From contig NZ_CP117883.1 in NCBI RefSeq assembly GCF_028736215.1, forward strand, positions 3,534,001 through 3,598,000: 64,000 nucleotides of DNA, given 5' to 3'. A program made the translations under genes and the position numbers. The DNA comes from Mucilaginibacter sp. KACC 22773 (lineage in GTDB: Bacteria > Bacteroidota > Bacteroidia > Sphingobacteriales > Sphingobacteriaceae). A model generated the notes under the pieces. It had not been told where the DNA came from, made no database searches, and saw only the letters and a program-made list of their open reading frames with translations. Shown in pieces: positions 43,114 to 52,850 of the stretch. Numbering within the stretch: position 1 is the first letter of the stretch; each line of letters opens with the position of its first letter.

Positions 43114-43194
43114 TACAGACTTTTTTTAGGCAATTCAATTCCGTATTGATGAACCCGGCGAGGGTATATCAATACGGAAAATGAGTAGATGGAT

Positions 43195-44565
43195 TTATTT
43201 TGGATTCTGTATTAGTTCCGGATTCTGGTTTACAATGATTGAAGAAAAAGGGAAAACATACCCGTTACTGTTAGGTGCCAGCGTGTAAGTAACATTCTTA
43301 AAGGTACGTGTGACTGTTTTGGCCAGTGAAGGCTCTTTATTTAAGCGTTTCTGGTCAAACCAGCGCAGGCCTGTTCCGAAAAACTCCCTCCGGCGCTCAT
43401 CAATGACCATTTGCAAAGCCTGTTGGTCACTCGTGGCGGTTAGCGCTACATAATCGTCTGGAGTAAACCTAAATTTACGCAGGTCATTCAACATTTTTAT
43501 CGCTTCATTACGTTGTCCTGCCCTTGCCAGGCATTCCGCCCGGATCAGCCACGTTTCATTTACCGTTAAACCAACACATGCCGGATCGGAACCGCCTCCG
43601 GCCCAAAAACCTCTGCCGTTAAAACTTGGATAAAACTGGTCACCAAACCTGGTAAACAGCACATACCTCAGATCTTTGGTCCCTAATAAATTCAGCAAGT
43701 CATCACTTAACTGTAATGCCGAATAGGTAGTTCTGGGTATTTTACGCAAAAGGATTTGCTTATTTTCCAAAAGAGTAGGAAATGGAGCGTTCAAAGGACC
43801 GGCTGATAGGTTGTAATCATAAAGCTGTCCTGAAAGCGCCAGCGATTGTTCTGCGGCCTGGCGTGCTGCCTCAAAATTCCGCATGTTTAAATGTGCTTTG
43901 GCCAGTAAGGCATAAGCTGCCGCCCTGCTCGGCCTTACAGCATTTTCTTTGGTAACCGATATCAGGGGGATAGCAATTTCCAGGTCTTTAAGCACCTGAG
44001 CATAAACCTGGGCAACTGTTGCTCTCGGTAGAGGGACGAATAACTTTGCTTCAAGTAAGAGCGGCACGCCAAGGTCAGATCCAGCCGTCCCTGCATCATA
44101 CTGCTTAGCATAGGAGTTTACAAGGGTAAAATAAGTAAAGGCCCGCTGTACAAGTGCCTCAGCATAAATTTCATTCCGTTCCGCCAGCGAACCACCTTTA
44201 CTATTCAAAACGCCCGATATTACAGTGTTGTAGGTGTACATCGCTTTATACATGCCATTCCAGTCAAAATCGTCAACTTTTTCAAGATAAAAGGGCTTGT
44301 CCCAGGTATACATCGCGAGGTTCGAATTGTCTGTTGAGATTTGATCCTGAATATTAGGATCTTTTAGATCAATGTCATCACAACCCAAAATGGCCGAATT
44401 CCCTGAGCCAATTTCAGCACTTGTTTGGCCATTGATCAGTAGGCGGTAATCTTGTGTATAGACCAAAACTCTTTGCCCCTGAACCGGAACATTTTCTACG
44501 TACTTACGGCAAGATACCAAGGCAAACGTTAGTATGGCTATTAAAAATATTTTTACAATATTCAT
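43195..44565 (-). CDS. SusD/RagB-family surface lipoprotein
   Basis: The 456-residue protein has a lipobox (FALVSC, Cys19) and the SusD helical scaffold: KAMYTYNTVISGVLNSKGG, AYFTLVNSYAKQYD, RAAAYALLAKAHLNMRNFEAARQAAEQSL and the C-terminal LRWFDQKRL motif. SusD lipoproteins cap a TonB-dependent SusC barrel and bind the ligand outside the cell. It is 18 bp after the SusC gene. No glycoside hydrolase is in the operon, and a peptidase is, so the ligand may be peptidic rather than a glycan. Confidence 0.95.
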   Translation of the reverse strand: MNIVKIFLIAILTFALVSCRKYVENVPVQGQRVLVYTQDYRLLINGQTSAEIGSGNSAILGCDDIDLKDPNIQDQISTDNSNLAMYTWDKPFYLEKVDDFDWNGMYKAMYTYNTVISGVLNSKGGSLAERNEIYAEALVQRAFTYFTLVNSYAKQYDAGTAGSDLGVPLLLEAKLFVPLPRATVAQVYAQVLKDLEIAIPLISVTKENAVRPSRAAAYALLAKAHLNMRNFEAARQAAEQSLALSGQLYDYNLSAGPLNAPFPTLLENKQILLRKIPRTTYSALQLSDDLLNLLGTKDLRYVLFTRFGDQFYPSFNGRGFWAGGGSDPACVGLTVNETWLIRAECLARAGQRNEAIKMLNDLRKFRFTPDDYVALTATSDQQALQMVIDERRREFFGTGLRWFDQKRLNKEPSLAKTVTRTFKNVTYTLAPNSNGYVFPFSSIIVNQNPELIQNPK

Positions 44566-44583
44566 GATTTTGTCTTTGTGAGG

Positions 44584-47500
44584 TTATAAACTCAGGTTAA
44601 CTTGGAAAGAATAAGTCCGGACAGGAGCCAATTGATAAGTACTACTTTCACTATAAAGGTAGTCGGGATCTATTTTCTCTTTATTCGCAGCCCAGATCAT
44701 ACCCAGGTTGCGGCAAACCGCCGATAAGCTTAAAGCTTTAATTCCGAATTTGGCCACTACCTGCTGAGGTACCGAATACGCCAGGCGTACTTGTTGCAAC
44801 TTAACATTGCTCCGGCTTCTTACGAGCAAATCTGAATTGGTATACCTATCCACACTGGCGCCATAATAATAACCCAGGTTATAATCAGCATTAATTCCGG
44901 GAACTGTTGTGGTCAACTCATCACCGGGGTTTCTCCAGCGTTTTGCCAGATCCCCTGCACTGCTTACAAAATCAGTAAGTGTGTTGATGGATGGTTTCCG
45001 AAAAACCCCACCAAGCTGATACTGGAACTGTAAACCCAGATCAAAGCGCTTATAAGTGACATTTGTAAAATAGGCGCCAAACCAGGGAGAAGCTGTTCTG
45101 CCGGAATACGCTTTAATGTCATAATATGGATAGTCAGCAGTCGTGTAAATTTTACCGGGGTCTTTGGGATCTTCAATAAGTGTTTCACCCTTGGCATCCA
45201 AACCCTTAAACTTGTAGGAGAACAGGAAATCAGTTGGATAACCATCGTGGATGATTTGTCCTTGTGTGACATCTTCGTTGCCGATAGGCAATTTAAAGCG
45301 TTCGTCATGAACAACGTTGGTATTGTATGACAAGTTGATGGTATTGTTCCAGGTTACTGTTTTAGACCTTACCAGGGCGAAAGAAAGCCCCAGATCTATA
45401 CCGTTTCCTTCTAATCTTGCTGCGTTGAATAAAGTTTCGCTAAATCCGTAGGTTGCATTGATCGGTAAGGTGTAGAATATGTCTGTGGTGTGTTTCTTGT
45501 AGTAATCTAATGTGCCGGAAATGCGGCCATTGAATAATGAAAATTCAAGGCCATAATTCAACATTCTTGTTTTCTCCCACGCCAGGTTATCCCTTGCCGG
45601 ACGGCTTATGGTTGCATAGGGAAGTCCCGAATAAAAGTCAGTGCCCGACAAATCTATAACGGTTACCGGCGCGTAGCCTTGTGGCGCGTTCCCGGTAAAA
45701 CCATAGGTAAAGCGGCCGGATAAGGTACTTAACCATTCGACATCTTTCAAAAAGCTTTCTTGTTTTAGATTCCAACTGAGGCCGCCAGACCAAAGCGGAA
45801 TGGCTCTTTTTCTGCGCTCAACGCCTAAAAGGTTAAGATCGTCAAAACGTGCGCTCCCTGAAATGGTGTACTTTTTATCGTAAGTGTAGGCGGCGTTTGC
45901 GTAGTAGGAAAGCGCCCTTGTGGTTTTCTCCACTACCGGCCCGGTTGTACTGCCTATATTGGGGCGCTGGCCATAGATATCCGTGTACCGAACTGTTGGG
46001 TTTACACTACTAAATGAATTAATCTCTTTATTGTAGCCATAACGGTTCTCACCACTGGTTTTACTAAAAACCTCACGGATTTCATTGCCCAGAACCGCAT
46101 TCAGTTCATGCTTATCGTTCCAGTTTTTATTCACGTTCAGCTGCCCCCTGACATTGTAACTTCTGACCAATGAATTATTAAGAGCCAATTTCCCACCCAT
46201 CGGAATGCCATAAACCAATTTCCCGGCGGTGTTAACACTCGTTGCCCTATTGATCATGATTCTGGATGCATAGCTGTCGGGTTCCTGATAATTTTCCCGC
46301 TCATTGAAATTCCTGCCCAGGTTGCCTGAAACCGATAAACTCAACCACGGTGTAATCTTACCATTTACGTCTATAATAATACCGAGATTATTTCCGGTAT
46401 TCACGGTGTTGTTGTACTTCAACTCGTCAATTGGAGAATATCGAAATGGAAGGTATCCCTGTTTCTCAAATTCCCTGGCCCGTTCGGGAACCATAAAAAC
46501 ATCATAATATTTGGTACTGCCATCAGGATTTGTTAGCATGTCATACGGACGCAGGCCTCCGGTTGACATGCTCATGGCCTGTGCCGACGTAGGATTAGTT
46601 TTATCTGTAGTGTTGGCATAATTCAAGGATGTATTGATGGTTATGCGATTTTTAAAGAGCCCCGAGCTTGTACCAATATTGAAGGAATACCCTTTGTTCC
46701 GGTTACTTTTGTATACCCGGTCGTCCGTATAGTAGTAACCGGACATGTAATAAGAGCTATTGACCCCCCCGCCTGACAGCGACAGGTTATATTGTTGCGT
46801 GACAGGCTTTTGCAATAAATACTCGGAAATCTGACCCCTGTTATCATTTTGCCCGAGTGCCGCGAGCTCCGTATTCATTTGGGCTTCGTTGATTTCTCCC
46901 CGCTTGTTCTTGAATATGATGGCTTGAGCCTGACTGTTATTGGCCGGAAGATAACTTGATGGCACGGGGTCAGTTAACAGATTAGCATTAATCATATCTT
47001 TTTCCAGGTTTATATAATCGGGAACCGAAAGTCTCGGCCCATACTCCGTGCCTGGTTTTGCACTTGTACTGTAAGTTGTCGAGAAGTTAATGGTGGGGGC
47101 AGCATTTTGCTTTCCCTTTTTTGTGGTGACTACAATGACCCCGTTGGCAGCCTGGATACCCCATATGGATGCGGCAGCCGCATCTTTAAGAAAGGTGATC
47201 TGTTGAATGTCATCCGGATTGAGAAAGTCTAATGCACCTCGCGCAATGGAAATCTGTGATGGAAATCCGTCAATAACGAGCAAAGGCTCCACGCTCACCT
47301 GCGTGTACTGGCCAACTATCGTCGAAATACCGCGAATGTTAATGGTTCCGTTGCGGCTTTGGCCGGCTGTTGTTTTCGTGGAGACATTAACACCCGGTAC
47401 CATTCCCTGGATACGTTCAAGTACACTGATAGTTGGGAACTGCGCGAGTTCTTTGGCTGTAATCACGCCAAAAGATCCGGTCGCACGTTCTTTGTTTAAG

Positions 47501-48171
47501 TTTTGGTACCCTGTATTTACAATGGTAACCGTTGATAACTGTGCCGCTAAGGGCTTTAAAGCAATAACAATGCTCGTTTTCGATTTGAGTACCGTGGTAT
47601 CCGGTTTATAGCCGATATATCTGGTAATGATCGTCTCTTTCCCGGAAACATCAAGCAATTTGAATGTACCATTGGCATCGGTAATATATAACTTTCCTGC
47701 ACCTTGAACTGATACACTTGCTCCTGGCATGGGCTCTCCGCGTTCATTAACGACTAAGCCATTTACGTCTATGTTAGTAAAAACTGCGCTGATTCTGTCT
47801 AATAATGACGGCTCTTTCCGGGACACTATCACTATTTTATCCTGAATTTCGTAGGCTAACGGCTGATCTTTGAATAATATTTCCAGAACATCTTTTAGCT
47901 CCATATCAACCACCCGGATGTTCACGGGCCTTGCTGCCTTAAGGATATCTCCGTCTGCCACAAAATCTACCCCGGTTTGCACTTTGATATTAGCAAACAG
48001 CTTGACCAAAGGTGTGTTTTTTTCTGACAAGGAAATTTTCTGTGCAAATCCGGCAGCGGCGACTTGCATCAGCGATGCAAACAAAAACAAGCAGGTTAAT
48101 CGCATGATGAGGAAAATTTTATGGCATACAAGATTTTGTATACCGTGTTTTGTGGTATATTTTATATACAT
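44584..48171 (-). CDS. SusC/RagA-type TonB-dependent transporter with STN domain
   Basis: The 1195-residue protein has a signal peptide (CLFLFASLMQVAAAGFAQ region) preceded by a basic extension common in this subfamily. An STN signalling domain follows (about 45-110), then a carboxypeptidase-D-regulatory-like domain (about 130-210; VNERGEPMPGASVSVQGAG), the plug with GTINIRGISTI, and a long beta barrel ending in YSFQVNLSL. The STN domain lets the transporter signal to the FecR/sigma pair encoded upstream, so ligand binding should induce the operon. It is followed by SusD. Confidence 0.96.
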   Translation of the reverse strand: MYIKYTTKHGIQNLVCHKIFLIMRLTCLFLFASLMQVAAAGFAQKISLSEKNTPLVKLFANIKVQTGVDFVADGDILKAARPVNIRVVDMELKDVLEILFKDQPLAYEIQDKIVIVSRKEPSLLDRISAVFTNIDVNGLVVNERGEPMPGASVSVQGAGKLYITDANGTFKLLDVSGKETIITRYIGYKPDTTVLKSKTSIVIALKPLAAQLSTVTIVNTGYQNLNKERATGSFGVITAKELAQFPTISVLERIQGMVPGVNVSTKTTAGQSRNGTINIRGISTIVGQYTQVSVEPLLVIDGFPSQISIARGALDFLNPDDIQQITFLKDAAAASIWGIQAANGVIVVTTKKGKQNAAPTINFSTTYSTSAKPGTEYGPRLSVPDYINLEKDMINANLLTDPVPSSYLPANNSQAQAIIFKNKRGEINEAQMNTELAALGQNDNRGQISEYLLQKPVTQQYNLSLSGGGVNSSYYMSGYYYTDDRVYKSNRNKGYSFNIGTSSGLFKNRITINTSLNYANTTDKTNPTSAQAMSMSTGGLRPYDMLTNPDGSTKYYDVFMVPERAREFEKQGYLPFRYSPIDELKYNNTVNTGNNLGIIIDVNGKITPWLSLSVSGNLGRNFNERENYQEPDSYASRIMINRATSVNTAGKLVYGIPMGGKLALNNSLVRSYNVRGQLNVNKNWNDKHELNAVLGNEIREVFSKTSGENRYGYNKEINSFSSVNPTVRYTDIYGQRPNIGSTTGPVVEKTTRALSYYANAAYTYDKKYTISGSARFDDLNLLGVERRKRAIPLWSGGLSWNLKQESFLKDVEWLSTLSGRFTYGFTGNAPQGYAPVTVIDLSGTDFYSGLPYATISRPARDNLAWEKTRMLNYGLEFSLFNGRISGTLDYYKKHTTDIFYTLPINATYGFSETLFNAARLEGNGIDLGLSFALVRSKTVTWNNTINLSYNTNVVHDERFKLPIGNEDVTQGQIIHDGYPTDFLFSYKFKGLDAKGETLIEDPKDPGKIYTTADYPYYDIKAYSGRTASPWFGAYFTNVTYKRFDLGLQFQYQLGGVFRKPSINTLTDFVSSAGDLAKRWRNPGDELTTTVPGINADYNLGYYYGASVDRYTNSDLLVRSRSNVKLQQVRLAYSVPQQVVAKFGIKALSLSAVCRNLGMIWAANKEKIDPDYLYSESSTYQLAPVRTYSFQVNLSL

Positions 48172-48266
48172 TTATCTGAGTTTAGTTTAATGCGGCAGAC
48201 CTCAACTTTCCAGGGCGAAGGTTCGCTGCACATAGTTTTTAATTAATTTAGAGCTAAACGAAACTT

Positions 48267-48297
48267 AAACCAGGTTCCGGTTTCCGGAATCTGGTTT
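48267..48297. terminator. Hairpin between the FecR and SusC genes
   Basis: AAACCAGGTTCCGG (48267-48280) pairs with CCGGAATCTGGTTT (48284-48297) with one G-T pair and a 3-nt loop. A T-run follows on the plus strand only. On the coding strand it may attenuate or stabilise the transcript rather than end it. Confidence 0.55.
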
Positions 48298-48310
48298 TTT
48301 TGATAGGTAA

Positions 48311-49522
48311 TTATTTACTGACGTATACTTTCCTCCCTTCGATTTTAAAGTGAACTAATTTTGTTGATTCTAAAGCTTTTAGTATTTGGCTTATATTCTT
48401 AGACCGGGAGATATTGCCGGAAAATGCACCCGTTGGAGATGGTCCTTTGTAAAACACTTCTATGTTATACCAGCGGGCGATGTCCTGCATTATTTTTTCA
48501 ATCTTCGCGTCGTTAAAAACAAAGTTGCCGTCTTTCCAGGCAAGCGACTCTTCCATGTCTGCTTTTGAAACGCTTATCGTTTCCCCCTTCAAAAGCGACT
48601 GTTGCCCGGGACTTAGAATGACTTCATCCTTATAAACAATTTTTCCGTGATCACTCCAGGCGGAGGCCTGATAGCCAACTCTCACACTGCCCTCGGCAAG
48701 TGTTGTAACAATATTTTTGTCTTGCGTGTAAGCTTTAACGTTAAAGTGTGTCCCTAAAACGGTTACTTCCTGTCCGTCTGTCTCCACTAAAAATGGATGT
48801 AGCTTATCCTTTGCTACCTCAAAATATGCTTCACCGTGAAGTTCAACCCGCCTATCTTTTAACGATGAAAAAGAAACAGGGTATTTTAGGGATGAGGCTG
48901 CATTTAACCACACGCTGGAACCATCGGGTAATTTCACCTGATAGGTCTCTCCCATTGCGGTGGATAGCAAATTATGCTGTCCCGGCCCGGCTGTACTATT
49001 TTCTTTAACTTCATAAACGATCTTTCCATCCGAGGTTTTAGATATTGTCGCTCCAGATTCGCTGGCCAGTTCACCGGAGGGTATAGCAGAGAGCAGAATT
49101 TTCCTCCCATTAGCCAGCGTTAACGTGGCAGCGCTTCTGCCTGGAGCAATATCCTGATTTGACGAAACAACTTGTGATTGGTTGTCTGCGGATAAGATCT
49201 GGTCTTTGAATAAAATTGCAATAGCCAGCAACCCCGCAATTGCAGCCACTCCGGCAATGCGGGACCATAGTTTCCTAATCTTACGATAAGTCTGAGGCTG
49301 GCTCGTTATCTGCTGAAATATTTGCCCGGCACGAAATTCGGAGAGCTCGGATTGCTTAATTTCGGATGACCGATATTCTTTTTCAATGAGTTCAAACAGG
49401 CGCTGTTCGGCACCCTCACTGGCTAAGAAGTTGTTGAATTCCGTTAACTCTTCAACGGATGCCGTTTTAGACTGAAATTTCTGATATAATAAAAGGAGCC
49501 TGTTGTCTTCTGTATTCGGCAT
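48311..49522 (-). CDS. FecR-family anti-sigma factor
   Basis: The 403-residue protein has a cytoplasmic N-terminal sigma-binding part (1-85), a membrane helix (about 88-108, IAGVAAIAGLLAIAILF), and a periplasmic FecR domain with YQVKLPDGSSVWLNAASSLKYP. The C-terminal DUF4974-type domain follows (about 325-403; KIEKIMQDIARWYNIEVFY). It should hold the sigma factor inactive until the STN domain of the neighbouring SusC reports ligand. It is separated from the sigma gene by 82 bp and from SusC by 139 bp. Confidence 0.95.
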   Translation of the reverse strand: MPNTEDNRLLLLYQKFQSKTASVEELTEFNNFLASEGAEQRLFELIEKEYRSSEIKQSELSEFRAGQIFQQITSQPQTYRKIRKLWSRIAGVAAIAGLLAIAILFKDQILSADNQSQVVSSNQDIAPGRSAATLTLANGRKILLSAIPSGELASESGATISKTSDGKIVYEVKENSTAGPGQHNLLSTAMGETYQVKLPDGSSVWLNAASSLKYPVSFSSLKDRRVELHGEAYFEVAKDKLHPFLVETDGQEVTVLGTHFNVKAYTQDKNIVTTLAEGSVRVGYQASAWSDHGKIVYKDEVILSPGQQSLLKGETISVSKADMEESLAWKDGNFVFNDAKIEKIMQDIARWYNIEVFYKGPSPTGAFSGNISRSKNISQILKALESTKLVHFKIEGRKVYVSK

Positions 49523-49604
49523 GATTAATATACAGGGAATAATTGTCCCTTTTCTATATTAATCCATGAAAAGTTGATAAGGGGGTAGTGAAGAAGAAAA
49601 AAAA

Positions 49605-50195
49605 TTAAATAATTTTTAGAATAATTAAAATCGCGGCAAGATCGGTATGCGATTTCATGTGAGATCTAAGCGAACGAAGCGCCAGTTTCATATAGCTTTT
49701 AACCGTTTCAACACTTAAATTCATGCTCTGAGCCGCTTGCTCATATTTAAGCCCATCAATGCGGCAAAGTTCATAAACCATTTTTTGTTGCGGGGGTAAC
49801 AGCGCAATGCCGTCGGCGAGTATTTTTTGAGTATCCGCCAGCAAGATTCCTTCCTCTGTTTCGTTATGGCTTTCTGTCCAATCTTTTCGCAGTTCAATTT
49901 CTGTCTTAGCTTCCAGGACTCTTCGCCGCAGTATTTGAAAGCTTCGGTTACGTGTTAATGTGGTTAAATAAGCGCCCAGATTAGTTTCATCTGTAAGTTT
50001 CCCGGCACTCTGCCAAAGTTTCAGCATTACTTCCTGAAGCACTTCTTCAGCTAACACTTCCGATTTTAGAAAAAAAATCGCTCTTGCATAAACCGCTCGC
50101 CGATGGTAATCATAAATTATTTTGAAGGCATGCTGATCGCCTTCCGCGATTTTGCGAAGTAGTTGGCTCTCATTGTTTAGCGACCGTACAAACAT
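49605..50195 (-). CDS. ECF RNA polymerase sigma-70 factor
   Basis: The 196-residue protein has region 2 (HAFKIIYDYHRRAVYARAIFFLKSEVLAEEVLQEVMLKLWQ, by region) and region 4 with LLPPQQKMVYELCRIDGLKYEQAAQSMNLSVETVKSYM, both typical of Bacteroidota ECF sigma factors paired with FecR. It is the first gene of the ten-gene minus-strand cluster and likely directs its transcription. The upstream 700 bp hold no gene, giving room for regulation. Confidence 0.95.
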   Translation of the reverse strand: MFVRSLNNESQLLRKIAEGDQHAFKIIYDYHRRAVYARAIFFLKSEVLAEEVLQEVMLKLWQSAGKLTDETNLGAYLTTLTRNRSFQILRRRVLEAKTEIELRKDWTESHNETEEGILLADTQKILADGIALLPPQQKMVYELCRIDGLKYEQAAQSMNLSVETVKSYMKLALRSLRSHMKSHTDLAAILIILKII

Positions 50196-50911
50196 TTAAA
50201 GGGGCGTAATAATCTTTCCTATGTTATTTTTCAACCAACTGGAGTTATTTAATGCGGTAACAGATAAAATTCCCCTGTTAAATTTTAAGAAACGCAAAAC
50301 ATCAACTAACATCTTTATTATTTATGTACTTTAAAGATAACCGATACCTTTTTCGGGTGCAATTGATAGTAAACTTCCATTAATATCGAAAATTGACATT
50401 TTTAAAAGCTCTTACAGCGGAAATCCATTACACATTTATGACGTTAAGTGTAAATTTAGCAATAAGTTAAGATAAAATTAATATTTTCAGATTTTTTGTA
50501 AAAAAAAAATCGCCTAACTGCAATTTCACAAGAATAATCTCAAACGCGTTGAATAAATTTTGACAGGTCCATAATAAGCAATTATGACGTATAGGATATT
50601 ATAAAAGAGTTTAGATAAAATCTCTTAAGCCCCTGGACAGCGACACTTGTTGATCCTGTCAAAACCTGGCTTTCAAGCAAATTTCAGCTAAGCGAAAGTA
50701 ATCTTCATCCCGGAAACAATTCTGCCCCGCTCCTATCAGACCATAGCAGACAAGGGCGTTATCAGTTATACGGAGATTTGTATAAATCGTAATTGTTTGA
50801 TTCGCTTAAATACGTAAAATCGTTCTATGATTACCAACTTTTGTATCATTAAAGCCGCTCGTAATTAGCCGAGATTTGTCATTGAATTTATATGATATTA
50901 AACAAATAACA
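50196..50911. other. Long divergent intergenic region
   Basis: About 715 bp between the sigma factor and SDR genes, AT-rich except for 50630-50770. An open stretch without start codon (50613-50792, containing DPVKTWLSSKFQLSESNLHP) may be a gene remnant; no family is recognised. No RNA gene or strong repeat is seen. It must contain the promoters of both divergent units. Confidence 0.5.
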
Positions 50912-51730
50912 ATGGCAAAAACAATTTTTATAACCGGGGCGTCCCGCGGCCTGGGCCGTATTTGGGCAGAAGCATTTTTAAAACGTGGCGATCAGGTGGT
51001 GGTTGCGGTAAGAAACCCGGATACTTTAACTGAACTTTCAAAAAAATACGCTTCAACATTGCTGGCTTTGAAGCTGGATGTTACCGACAAGGCAGCATGC
51101 TTTGAGGCTGTAGCAAAAGCCAAAGACCATTTTGGCAACATCGACGTATTGATTAATAACGCTGGTTATGGTCATTCGGGTACGATAGAAGAGTTGGAAG
51201 AACAAGAGATCCGTACACAATTTGAAACCAATGTTTATGGTTTGCTTTGGGTAACGCAAGCCGTTATCCCGATTATGCGCGAGCAAAAAGCAGGTCATAT
51301 CATTCAGGTGTCAAGTGCATTAGGCCTGCTCGCTTTCCCTACTTTGGGGCTATACAGTGCTTCCAAGTTCGCTGTTGAAGGTATTAGTGAAGCCCTGGCT
51401 GCCGAAGTTAGCGGCTTCGGTATCAAGGTCAGTATACTGGAACCTAACGGTTTCATGACCGATTTTGCCACAACCTCCGGGATGCAAAGCAAACCGTTAG
51501 CTTTTTATGATGAAGTTAGGGCCGGACTTGCTGCCGGCAACCGGGCAGAAGACTGGGGCGTACCCGAAGCAACGGCTGAGGCCGTACTGAAATTGGTTGA
51601 TGCGGAAAACCCTCCGTTAAGACTGATCCTGGGCAGGGTGGGTATCCATTGGATAAAACACGTTTATGATCAACGGATGAAAACCTGGGAAGAGTGGCAG
51701 GACGTTTCCGTTGCTGCCCAGGGAAATTAA
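50912..51730 (+). CDS. SDR family oxidoreductase
   Basis: From the ATG at 50912 (MAKTIFITGASRGLG) the protein has 272 residues. The upstream in-frame ATG at 50876 adds twelve residues ahead of the nucleotide fold. It has the cofactor motif TGASRGLG, NNAGYG, the catalytic Ser in VSSALG and YSASK. It is a classical short-chain dehydrogenase of unknown substrate. An AraC regulator follows after a terminator, in the same direction. Confidence 0.93.
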   Translation: MAKTIFITGASRGLGRIWAEAFLKRGDQVVVAVRNPDTLTELSKKYASTLLALKLDVTDKAACFEAVAKAKDHFGNIDVLINNAGYGHSGTIEELEEQEIRTQFETNVYGLLWVTQAVIPIMREQKAGHIIQVSSALGLLAFPTLGLYSASKFAVEGISEALAAEVSGFGIKVSILEPNGFMTDFATTSGMQSKPLAFYDEVRAGLAAGNRAEDWGVPEATAEAVLKLVDAENPPLRLILGRVGIHWIKHVYDQRMKTWEEWQDVSVAAQGN

Positions 51731-51741
51731 GATTGTATATT

Positions 51742-51772
51742 AGCAGTATCTGTTTTACGGATACTGCTTTTC
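51742..51772 (+). terminator. Terminator after the SDR gene
   Basis: AGCAGTATC (51742-51750) pairs with GATACTGCT (51760-51768) around a 9-nt loop, followed by TTTCC. It separates the SDR gene from the AraC gene. Confidence 0.75.
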
Positions 51773-51787
51773 CTATTAAAATAAATC

Positions 51788-52681
51788 ATGAACCATTTCG
51801 ATAAAATAAGCTGTTTCAGCAATGCCATCGGCATTAAAGCGCCGGAGCATCCACTATTTAGCATTTCCTTCGGAAATAAAGACGAGTGTGCGGGTGACGA
51901 CATAGAATTCTCTGCAAATTTTTACATTATTTCTTTCCAGCAGCTGGAATCGGGTAACATTACCCATGGCAGAACAAAATTTGACCATGACCGGGGCAAA
52001 TTGTTATTCATTAAACCACGCCAGCCGGTCACATTTAAAAATATCAAGTTAAGGGATGAATGCTTTCTGATATTAATACATGAAGATTTCCTGGCAGGAA
52101 CTCCGCTGCATCATCAAATTAAAAAGTATGGCTATTTTGACTATGAGACCAATGAGGCCCTGTACTTGTCGCCCAGCGAGGAAGAGATGATCTGGAACCT
52201 GGTGAATATTATGGATAAAGAATATCGGAATAATACCGATGACTTTACCAAAACTATCCTGCTTAGCCATTTGGATACCCTGCTTAAGTACGCGCACCGC
52301 TTTTACAAGCGGCAATTTACAAATCGGGCCGATATAACGGGTACCGTTGCGACAAAGTTTCATGCGCTGCTCCATTCATATTTTGAAACAAAAAAGACCC
52401 AGGAATCCGGCCTTCCTACAGTGACTTTCATGGCAGAAAGATTAAATTTTTCATCCCGCTATCTAAGCGACATGCTTAAACAAGAAACCGGAAAAACCGC
52501 CCTGGAACTTATACACCTCTATCTGATCACAGAGGCAAAGAATTTACTTAAAGAAGGAGTGATGAATATTGCCGAGATATCCTTTTTGCTTGGATTTGAA
52601 AATCCTACCTACTTTTCCAGGTTATTTAAAAAAGAGGTTGGCGTACCACCTAACGTTTTCAGAGATCGGCATCTGAATTAG
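51788..52681 (+). CDS. AraC-family transcriptional regulator
   Basis: The 297-residue protein has an N-terminal sensing domain (1-190) and a C-terminal double helix-turn-helix (about 200-297). VTFMAERLNFSSRYLSDMLKQETGKTA is the first and NIAEISFLLGFENPTYFSRLFKKEVGVPP the second, the AraC signature. Its likely target is the SDR gene just upstream, although a terminator lies between them. Ligand not known. Confidence 0.93.
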   Translation: MNHFDKISCFSNAIGIKAPEHPLFSISFGNKDECAGDDIEFSANFYIISFQQLESGNITHGRTKFDHDRGKLLFIKPRQPVTFKNIKLRDECFLILIHEDFLAGTPLHHQIKKYGYFDYETNEALYLSPSEEEMIWNLVNIMDKEYRNNTDDFTKTILLSHLDTLLKYAHRFYKRQFTNRADITGTVATKFHALLHSYFETKKTQESGLPTVTFMAERLNFSSRYLSDMLKQETGKTALELIHLYLITEAKNLLKEGVMNIAEISFLLGFENPTYFSRLFKKEVGVPPNVFRDRHLN

Positions 52682-52850
52682 CGACCCTACCAGGGCTTAT
52701 TATGTTGATGAACTTATATAAGCCATCTGTTGGAAAATCGATTGCCAATAGCCTCGAAATATTTGACAGTAAATAAATTTGCAGATACTTTAAATAATTA
52801 TCTGACTTAACCAGGCATTGTTATGAGATCGCCATAAATCACCATTAATG

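Noticed and set aside
50613..50792. Open stretch with protein-like text DPVKTWLSSKFQLSESNLHP
   Set aside because: There is no start codon, it is bounded by stops, and I cannot match a family. It might be a gene remnant but evidence is too thin.
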